From Flavobacteriales bacterium UBA5040 (GTDB lineage Bacteria > Bacteroidota > Bacteroidia > Flavobacteriales > Weeksellaceae), in NCBI GenBank assembly GCA_002415135.1, contig DIBY01000017.1, forward strand, positions 1 through 48,347: a DNA stretch of 48,347 nt. The letters are read 5' to 3'. The notes under the pieces are model-generated. The model did no database searches, was not told where the DNA came from, and was given only the letters and a program-made list of their open reading frames with translations. A program made the translations under genes and the position numbers. This document shows positions 43,171 through 48,347 of the stretch, one piece after another. Numbering within the stretch: position 1 is the first letter of the stretch; the number at the start of each line of letters is the position of its first letter.

Positions 43171-43200
43171 TAAAAAGCATTGAAAATTCAATGCTTTTTA
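43171..43200 (-). terminator. Terminator of the 96-aa secreted protein gene
   Basis: A perfect 14-bp stem (43171-43184 with 43187-43200) with a 2-nt loop and A/T tails, 41 nt beyond the stop of the minus-strand gene. Confidence 0.75.
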
Positions 43201-43241
43201 TTATTTAGGTCGGTCCTGATTGTTGGTCAGTTTAATGATTC

Positions 43242-43532
43242 TTACTCTACGATTTCTTTTTTAGCTTTTTGAGTGTTAAGCGTTTTCTCGGTAGCTTTAA
43301 CATCTTCTGCTTCTCTCATTTGCATGTCTTCTGTTTTCTTCTGATCTTCAGCTTTAACTTCTACAGGTTCTGCATTCATAGAATCTACAGCTTCCATTTC
43401 GGCTTTTACTTCTGCTTTTTGTAGAGTTTCTATTTTAGTCGCTTTCTGCATTTTTGCACTCTCTTTCTTCTGTGCAGATGCAAATGTAATTCCGGCTCCT
43501 AAAAATACGATTGCTAACATTGACTTTTTCAT
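43242..43532 (-). CDS. Small secreted charged protein, hypothetical
   Basis: A 96-aa protein: signal peptide (LAIVFLGAGITFASAQ) followed by about 75 residues made almost only of Lys, Glu, Ala, Met, Thr and Val (KAEVKAEMEAVDSMNAEP), likely disordered or a single helix in the periplasm. No family is recognised. It is followed by a strong terminator, which supports it as a real gene. Confidence 0.65.
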   Translation of the reverse strand: MKKSMLAIVFLGAGITFASAQKKESAKMQKATKIETLQKAEVKAEMEAVDSMNAEPVEVKAEDQKKTEDMQMREAEDVKATEKTLNTQKAKKEIVE

Positions 43533-43808
43533 AAAATAATTTTATTGGTTAATACCCATCAATAACGCAGAATATCATTTTTATACATTGACGCTAACAA
43601 AGTTTAACGCACTTTATAAAAGATTGGGAAAGTAAACGCTTACTTTAAATTTTTTTACAATTTTTCGAAAAACTCAAAAGCCATAAGACCTACAATGGTA
43701 TTCTTAATAATAATCGGTTTCCGAAAACCTGATTCTGAGTGTAAATTATGCCAGATAAAGTCCTTACTAATATTTATATTTAGGAGCATCCAGATTTTCG
43801 CTTCTTCC

Positions 43809-43898
43809 AAAACCAGTCCCGCTCTTCGTTACAATCCCTTCATTTAGCGCTCGCTCGCTCACACTTCATTCCGGGGATTTTCACTGCGATCGGGGCTA
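43809..43898 (-). repeat. Dispersed intergenic hairpin element, copy D
   Basis: On the minus strand it reads TAGCCCCGATCGCAGTGAAA, then a stem AATCCC/GGGATT (43833-43838 with 43874-43879) around a GC-rich loop containing repeated GCGA units, then GTAACGAAGAGCGGGAC. This is the most divergent of the four copies. Confidence 0.55.
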
Positions 43899-43976
43899 TG
43901 AGTTCGGACAGTTATATCTCGAAAAGGATATGGGAAATAGATAAAAAGTTTCGCTGAGTATTTATAAGACAAAAAA

Positions 43977-44065
43977 ATATATCTTAGTGATTAGAAATAA
44001 TTCCTAGGAATATCAGACAAATATCTACCAAATACGTTGTATTTGTCTGATAAATTAAGATATAT
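43977..44065 (+). repeat. attC-like imperfect hairpin 1
   Basis: Outer perfect 10-bp stem ATATATCTTA (43977-43986) with TAAGATATAT (44056-44065); inner perfect 12-bp stem ATCAGACAAATA (44012-44023) with its complement (44040-44051), 16-nt loop, and a 25-nt bulge on the left arm only. The foot of the hairpin is exactly 6 nt before the GTTAT cassette end. Confidence 0.6.
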
Positions 44066-44071
44066 ATACAA

Positions 44072-44086
44072 GTTATCTGCAACCGC
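44072..44086 (+). repeat. Left end of cassette 1 (GTTATnnGCA)
   Basis: GTTATCTGCAACCGC. It equals the reverse complement of 46520-46534 at 14 of 15 positions, the exception being position 11. Confidence 0.7.
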
Positions 44087-44185
44087 ACCAAAAAAAGCCA
44101 GAGTGAGATGTGATAATATAGCTCTGTTAATTGTTTTCTTTTAAAGCAAAAAAATAATTTCCAATTAAAAATTTCATTTTCAACA

Positions 44186-46504
44186 ATGTCTAAATTAATC
44201 AAACTTTTCACTTTAGTTCTGAGCCTAAATATTTTTGCGCAACAAGAAAATTTAAAAATAAATGGTAACATCACCGACAGTAAACAAAATAATATTACAT
44301 CAGCAGAAATATATCTATTTACAGCAAATAATGAACTTGTAAAAACTACAATTGTCCAAGATGGTAATTTTGAATTTTCACAACTCAAACCCGCTCAATA
44401 TCATTTACAGATAGTATCAAATGATATCACTCATAATGAACCCCCTTTTCAACTTTCGTCAGATCTTAATTTAAGTGTAATGCTGAATGAAAAGGTTTCT
44501 AATATCGAAGAAATTAAAATTTCACGCACAAGAAATCCTTTTAAGGTTCAAAATGGAAATATTGATATAGATGTTGCAAATTCTTCTTTAAGTAAGGTTG
44601 CAACATCCACAGATTTATTGGCCAAATTGCCGTTTATTTATGTAGATGCAAATGGAGAAGGTTTGTCAATGGTGGGGAAAGGTATTCCGCTTTTATATAT
44701 CGACAACCAAAAAGTTGATTTTAATGTTTTGTCTGCTGTATCTGTTGATGAAATTAAATCTGTCGAAATAATAAGGAATCCCTCCGCAAAATATGAAGCA
44801 GAAGGAAAATCGGTAGTTAAAGTGATCTTGAAAAACAGTAAAAAAGAAGGCTATAAATTGGCTTTGAATGAAACTGCAGTTTTCAACAAACGTTTCAGCA
44901 ATAATTTTTCAGCCAATTTTCAGCAGAAAAAAAATAATACCGAATGGAAATTAAATGCTGCGTATAATCAAATACAACATTGGGAAAGTAATGGTTTTGA
45001 TTATTCTGTTCCCGGCAAAAGTATTAAGTCAGACTACATCATTATGTCAATGACCAACCGTCCGCAAGTCATTTTGGGCGCAAGTTTGTATCACGAATTA
45101 AACGACGGAGATAACTTAACATTTACAATAAATGGAAACTTAAGGCCCGATAAAGGTGATAATAATACGGTCACAAACTATGAAGTCAACGGCCTGAAGT
45201 CGCAAATATTAACATTAAATCCGCAGGACAGAAAAAGAGCCACTATCAATTCTATTTTTAATTATAATAAGCAATTGAAATCTATAAACGCCACTATTTT
45301 CACAGGTTTGCAATATACGCGGGAAAGCAATAATGTAGATCTGGACTTTTACAACAATATTGATAATTCAGGGTACAATTTTAGCCAGGTTAGAAAACAA
45401 AAATATGCTGTGAATGCTTTTTCTGGAAGAATTGACATCGAGAAAAAAATAAAGGAAAATTATCAATTGGGAATTGGTGGAAGTTTTACAAAAGCAGATG
45501 CTTCAACCGATAATCTCACAGATTATAGAAACTTAAATCCTTCTGAATATTTTAAATATTTTTTTGATGAAGAAAATTGGGCTTCTTACGCAGAGTTTTC
45601 AGGTGAAAAGGAAAAAATAAGTTTCAAGGGCGGTATTCGTTTGGAAACAACCTCCGCAAATGGTTACAACAAAATTTTGGATGAGACGACTATTGAAAGA
45701 CATTATGTGGATTGGTTTCCAAATGCCGAACTATCTTTCAAGCAAAATGAGAATTATGTCTACACGGTAAACGTTAAACGGAGTATTTCAAGACCAAGTT
45801 ACAGCGATCTAGCTTCGGGTGGATTATATAGCAGTCCCTATGTAGAATACAAGGGAAATCCAAATCTTTTGCCATCTTATACCAGTGAAGTTTCCGCAAG
45901 TGTCAATCTGAAAAAATGGGCTTTGAATGCGTCTGTTTATCAAGTTAAGAATCCCATTGGCTTCGGACTTTTTTATGATGAGAACGAAAATATTTCACAG
46001 TTCACTACCAAAAATTTTGACAAAGAAAGTGGGGCAAGTTTAGGACTGGATGTTCCATTTGAATATAAAATTATAACCTCCCAAAACAGTTTATCCTTAA
46101 ATTATTCCAAAACAGAAGATAGTCTTGCCGTTGTAAATCCATCCACACCATATCTTTATCTCTATACAAATAATACGATTAAACTTGGAAAAGGTTTTAA
46201 TTTTCTTCTAGATGGCACTTGGATTACCAAGAGAACGCAAGGGATTTACGAATACAACGAAATGGTATTAATAAATTTAGGCTTAACGAAATCAGTTTCA
46301 AATTTTGATTTTACTTTGCGATATAATGATGTTTTCAACCAAAACACCTATATCCAAAAATTAAGTTATGACAAAATTATAACGAAAGGAAGTTTTTATG
46401 GAAATACTCCCACTTTTTCTGTCGGAATAAAATATAATTTTGGAAAGATTTCTAATTCAGAATACAGAGAGAAGCAAATTAATCAAACTGTGGACAGGAT
46501 TTAA
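44186..46504 (+). CDS. Outer-membrane beta-barrel protein, TonB-dependent-receptor-like
   Basis: A 772-aa exported protein: signal peptide (LIKLFTLVLSLNIFAQ), a carboxypeptidase-regulatory-like domain at about 22-105 (LKINGNITDSKQNNITSAEIYLF), a plug-like region at about 130-220 (STDLLAKLPFIYVDANG, VEIIRNPSAKYEAEG), and a long beta-barrel (PF14905-type) ending in SVGIKYNFG. There is no SusD partner. Such proteins are receptors or transporters of unknown ligands. At 2.3 kb it would be unusually large cargo for a gene cassette. Exact stop at 46504 is followed within 30 nt by the cassette end. Confidence 0.82.
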   Translation: MSKLIKLFTLVLSLNIFAQQENLKINGNITDSKQNNITSAEIYLFTANNELVKTTIVQDGNFEFSQLKPAQYHLQIVSNDITHNEPPFQLSSDLNLSVMLNEKVSNIEEIKISRTRNPFKVQNGNIDIDVANSSLSKVATSTDLLAKLPFIYVDANGEGLSMVGKGIPLLYIDNQKVDFNVLSAVSVDEIKSVEIIRNPSAKYEAEGKSVVKVILKNSKKEGYKLALNETAVFNKRFSNNFSANFQQKKNNTEWKLNAAYNQIQHWESNGFDYSVPGKSIKSDYIIMSMTNRPQVILGASLYHELNDGDNLTFTINGNLRPDKGDNNTVTNYEVNGLKSQILTLNPQDRKRATINSIFNYNKQLKSINATIFTGLQYTRESNNVDLDFYNNIDNSGYNFSQVRKQKYAVNAFSGRIDIEKKIKENYQLGIGGSFTKADASTDNLTDYRNLNPSEYFKYFFDEENWASYAEFSGEKEKISFKGGIRLETTSANGYNKILDETTIERHYVDWFPNAELSFKQNENYVYTVNVKRSISRPSYSDLASGGLYSSPYVEYKGNPNLLPSYTSEVSASVNLKKWALNASVYQVKNPIGFGLFYDENENISQFTTKNFDKESGASLGLDVPFEYKIITSQNSLSLNYSKTEDSLAVVNPSTPYLYLYTNNTIKLGKGFNFLLDGTWITKRTQGIYEYNEMVLINLGLTKSVSNFDFTLRYNDVFNQNTYIQKLSYDKIITKGSFYGNTPTFSVGIKYNFGKISNSEYREKQINQTVDRI

Positions 46505-46519
46505 TGCGAAAATTGAAAA

Positions 46520-46534
46520 GCGGATGCAGATAAC
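46520..46534 (+). repeat. Right end of cassette 1 (TGCnnATAAC)
   Basis: GCGGATGCAGATAAC, complementary to 44072-44086 with one mismatch at position 11 of the end repeat. Confidence 0.7.
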
Positions 46535-46537
46535 ATC

Positions 46538-46644
46538 GTATTGGCAATAGTGCGGAGGAATCGTAAGTTTAACCATTTCAGATATTCCGAAGTTTAATTT
46601 ATAATAAGAATGTTTCCGCGCTTAAGCCGCACCATCGCCAATAC
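46538..46644 (+). repeat. attC-like imperfect hairpin 2, between cassettes
   Basis: GTATTGGCAATAGTGCGG (46538-46555) pairs with CCGCACCATCGCCAATAC (46627-46644) over 18 bp with two mismatches; 71 nt lie between the arms. It is preceded 3 nt upstream by ATAAC and followed exactly 6 nt downstream by GTTAT, giving an attC-like site of about 130 bp. Apart from this structure nothing is seen in the spacer between the two genes. Confidence 0.65.
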
Positions 46645-46650
46645 CCAACC

Positions 46651-46665
46651 GTTATAGGCAATTGA
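46651..46665 (+). repeat. Left end of cassette 2 (GTTATnnGCA)
   Basis: GTTATAGGCAATTGA matches the reverse complement of 47075-47089 at 14 of 15 positions; the mismatch is again at position 11. Confidence 0.7.
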
Positions 46666-46681
46666 AAAAACTGTGCTTCGA

Positions 46682-47059
46682 ATGAAATATCGAATAATTA
46701 TTTACATGATATTTTTTATAATCTATTGTGCATTGGCATTTCCGATTGCATCTATTCAAGATATTTTTAAAATTGGTTCAACTGAACTAATACTTTTTCT
46801 AGGATTTGGAATTTTAAATATTCTATTTGCATTCTACTTTTTAAAATGGAATAAAACGCTGAATATTATTATCTCTTTTATCATATCATTTGTTGCATTG
46901 AGTACTGTTCATTTAGTTACAAAATTTCATTTAGAACCAAATTGGGATGCTTATGGAATTTATACTGCAATTATCACAAACGCTCTGACATCTATTCTAC
47001 TTTGGGAAGTTGCATTCCAGATTAAAAAAAAATTAAAGATCCCAAATTTGGACATTTAA
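46682..47059 (+). CDS. Small four-helix membrane protein, unknown
   Basis: A 125-aa protein made of four predicted membrane helices (IIIYMIFFIIYCALAFPIA, LILFLGFGILNILFAFYFL, LNIIISFIISFVALSTVHLV and GIYTAIITNALTSILLWEVAF) with a basic C-terminal tail. No family is recognised. The ATG at 46682 is preferred to a GTG three codons upstream. It is the only gene in cassette 2. Confidence 0.65.
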   Translation: MKYRIIIYMIFFIIYCALAFPIASIQDIFKIGSTELILFLGFGILNILFAFYFLKWNKTLNIIISFIISFVALSTVHLVTKFHLEPNWDAYGIYTAIITNALTSILLWEVAFQIKKKLKIPNLDI

Positions 47060-47074
47060 ACTAAATTGTGAAAA

Positions 47075-47089
47075 TCAACTGCCTATAAC
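47075..47089 (+). repeat. Right end of cassette 2 (TGCnnATAAC)
   Basis: TCAACTGCCTATAAC, complementary to 46651-46665 with one mismatch. The hairpin expected after it is not visible; an IS110-family element follows within 40 nt. Confidence 0.7.
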
Positions 47090-47126
47090 ATATTCTATGA
47101 CAAAAACCAAGCAAAAATTGAAAAAA

Positions 47127-48128
47127 TTACGCGGCAAATTTGTGCAGATTGACAAAGTTTGATTCTCGTTGGATCACCGCAAAAATTCTGTAGACAATTT
47201 TGCATTTTATGTTGTTTAAAACCAACATCGTATGTTTTCCTTCCGCTTTTTTTCGCGTGTAATATTCTTTAAGTTCAGGGTCGTATTTGATCGCAGTGAG
47301 CGACACCATATGCAGCAGCGATTTCATCTTTTTATCTGCCAGATGACTGACCCTCGTTTTTCCCTTGATACTTGTTCCAGAGCTGTGTTCGAAAGGTGCA
47401 ACGCCGGAATAACACGCAAATTTTCTTCCGTTTGTAAACGCTGTAAATCCTTTGGTGACCATCAAAAGATAGACTGAAGTGATCTCCCCAATTCCCGGAA
47501 TACTTTTTAAAAGTTGTTGCTGTTTGTACAGCGTTTCATCTTCCCTAATTAGTTTTTTAATCCTGTCATCTAGCATTGAAAGCTGCTTTTTCAGGTATTT
47601 TACAGTTTGTCGGTTGATCGATTTTACACTTCCGAAAACTTCTTTGCTGAGGAACATTTCGTTTTCCATGGTTCTTTCAAAAACTTTAATGGCGGCGATG
47701 GTTTTTTCACGTTCAGCAAATACGATTTTAAGTTGCTGCAGATTCACTTCAGGAAGTACAGAAAGCGTTATTTTATCGGTATTTCGTTTGGCGTAAAAGG
47801 CAATTTCTTTGGCATCTACCTTATCGCTTTTGCCACGCGTAATTCCCAGGGAACGTTTTATTTCCAAAGCTGGAACCTGCGCGTAATCGAGTTCATTTTC
47901 GCTCAAAACTAAAGAGAGCAGGGAGGAATAAATACCGGTATTTTCGAAGACGAAAAGCATTTCTTCCAATTTGTGTCCGGTTTTTTTGAGATTTTTTAAA
48001 AATGAGTTTAGGGATTTTTCGGTGTTGAGAATCTGTCCTCTTTCAAGCTCTTGATCATCTGTTACCACACAATAATCTAGCGTTAATTTAGCCACATCAA
48101 TTCCGAGGTAAGTTGTGTAATTTTTCAT
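47127..48128 (-). CDS. IS110-family transposase (DEDD recombinase)
   Basis: A 333-aa full-length recombinase. The N-terminal RuvC-like DEDD domain has Asp11 (YLGIDVAK), Glu62 (VFENTG), Asp102 and Asp105 (KSDKVDAKEIA); a coiled-coil region follows at about 130-205; the C-terminal Transposase_20 domain has the helix-hairpin-helix LKSIPGIGEITSVYLL and the serine motif ACYSGVAPFEHSSG with Ser241. These positions nearly coincide with those known for IS621. Such enzymes use a bridge RNA encoded in the element flank to choose donor and target DNA. The gene looks intact and potentially active. Confidence 0.93.
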   Translation of the reverse strand: MKNYTTYLGIDVAKLTLDYCVVTDDQELERGQILNTEKSLNSFLKNLKKTGHKLEEMLFVFENTGIYSSLLSLVLSENELDYAQVPALEIKRSLGITRGKSDKVDAKEIAFYAKRNTDKITLSVLPEVNLQQLKIVFAEREKTIAAIKVFERTMENEMFLSKEVFGSVKSINRQTVKYLKKQLSMLDDRIKKLIREDETLYKQQQLLKSIPGIGEITSVYLLMVTKGFTAFTNGRKFACYSGVAPFEHSSGTSIKGKTRVSHLADKKMKSLLHMVSLTAIKYDPELKEYYTRKKAEGKHTMLVLNNIKCKIVYRIFAVIQRESNFVNLHKFAA

Positions 48129-48347
48129 AATTTAGTTGGGTATTAAATTAAATGTTGAAATTCTTTAAAATCTTTATTAGATCTGGGTAATCTGGTATTC
48201 TATCTAAAGCTGTTTCAACCTTTTAAAACTAGGCAGAGGACTGATATGTTATTTGAGACTTCTACTCTCTAACGGTATTTCTAGTTCACCTCTGTCTTGT
48301 TTATTTAAAGGTATTAATTTTATGAATGTAAAGTAAAGACGGTATTT
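48129..48347 (-). ncRNA. Candidate bridge RNA region of the IS110 element
   Basis: The 219 nt upstream of the transposase start is non-coding. It contains a hairpin-forming pair GGCAGAGG (48232-48239) and CCTCTGTC (48289-48296) with one G-T pair, and a direct repeat ACGGTATTT at 48272-48280 and 48339-48347. In IS110-group elements the bridge RNA is encoded in the flank 5' of the recombinase gene. The RNA itself is inferred; no loop guides were assigned. Confidence 0.35.

Larger units (their letters stand above)
43533..44185. other. Gene-free 650-bp stretch at the border of the accessory region
   Basis: Contains the leader of the minus-strand small gene, then repeat copy D (43809-43898), the large imperfect hairpin 43977-44065, the cassette-type end at 44072-44086, and the leader of the outer-membrane protein gene. 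No credible coding sequence is seen; a 134-codon minus-strand frame starting at 44388 crosses the hairpin and looks like a chance frame. Confidence 0.6.
44072..46534 (+). mobile_element. Candidate integron-like gene cassette 1 (2.46 kb, outer-membrane protein)
   Basis: One gene with its own leader, enclosed between self-complementary ends (44072-44086 and 46520-46534). The stop codon lies 16 nt before the right end repeat. This one-gene, short-flank organisation is that of an integron cassette; the identity as a mobile cassette is inferred. Confidence 0.5.
46651..47089 (+). mobile_element. Candidate integron-like gene cassette 2 (439 bp, small membrane protein)
   Basis: A typical cassette-sized unit: 30 nt from the left end to the ATG, one small gene, 15 nt from the stop to the right end repeat. 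Ends are self-complementary but differ from those of cassette 1, as in integron arrays. Confidence 0.55.
47090..48347 (-). mobile_element. IS110-family insertion sequence, 5' end beyond the window
   Basis: Transposase gene plus at least 219 nt of upstream flank. IS110 elements lack terminal inverted repeats, so the boundaries are not directly visible; the left limit given is the end of cassette 2 and is an estimate. The right part runs off the window. Confidence 0.45.

Noticed and set aside
43977..44065. The large hairpin as an ordinary rho-independent terminator
   Set aside because: It is two nested stems with a one-sided 25-nt bulge, has no T-tract directly after it, and stands in the same 6-nt relation to GTTAT as the second hairpin.
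43984..44388. A 134-codon minus-strand frame
   Set aside because: It overlaps the start of the outer-membrane protein gene, the cassette end and the hairpin, and its sequence looks like translated antisense.
43977..47089. A classical integron cassette array
   Set aside because: The core GTTAT(C/A) does not fit GTTRRRY and no integrase or attI is in the window, so it is reported as integron-like only.
47127..48347. Terminal inverted repeats for the insertion sequence
   Set aside because: None was found, as expected for IS110; the boundaries are therefore left approximate.

Overview
The window looks like chromosome of a member of the Flavobacteriia (Bacteroidota), most likely Weeksellaceae (Chryseobacterium/Kaistella-like). 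The DNA is AT-rich. Starts lack Shine-Dalgarno sequences, and many genes are preceded by the Bacteroidota -7 element TAnnTTTG. Lineage-typical families are present: GLPGLI protein, M56 peptidase fused to a TonB-like tail, DUF3078, alpha2-type glycyl-tRNA synthetase, and tryptophanase (indole). No database was searched; all identities come from reading motifs.

Layout. 1-4.0 kb: a PQQ-dependent sugar dehydrogenase lipoprotein diverges from a BlaI repressor / M56-TonB sensor / GLPGLI operon with a clear BlaI-type operator. 4.1-10.6 kb: uvrB, a small lipoprotein, a HI0933-type flavoprotein, a thioesterase, thiL, and rpmA-rplU. 10.8-18.8 kb: acyltransferase, miaE, DUF502, tnaA, CPXCG protein, lipoprotein msrB, DUF445, a four-helix-bundle gene with an early stop, and pyrD. 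18.9-28 kb: ktrB-ktrA, glyS, a serine hydrolase, sufS, bcp, nth. 27.6-32.3 kb: a four-PAS histidine kinase with its receiver, and a DUF885 lipoprotein. 32.4-36.4 kb: an acidic unknown, exbB-exbD-tonB, folC. 36.4-43.5 kb: two tRNA-Val genes, yifB, DUF3078, rhomboid protease, dprA, gdhA, a small secreted protein.

The last 4.4 kb is an accessory region and the most unusual part. Two consecutive gene units (an outer-membrane beta-barrel gene and a small membrane protein) are each bounded by self-complementary ends, GTTATnnGCA at the left and TGCnnATAAC at the right. The left end of each unit sits exactly 6 nt after a long imperfect hairpin. This is the organisation of integron gene cassettes with attC sites, but the core does not fit the canonical GTTRRRY. 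An IS110-family transposase gene follows immediately after the right end of the second unit, and its upstream flank may encode a bridge RNA.

A second scale of structure is a dispersed intergenic element of about 90-100 bp. Four copies were recognised (7.9, 22.1, 35.0 and 43.85 kb), with conserved flanks around a variable hairpin; one copy lies in the apparent 5' leader of the thioesterase gene.
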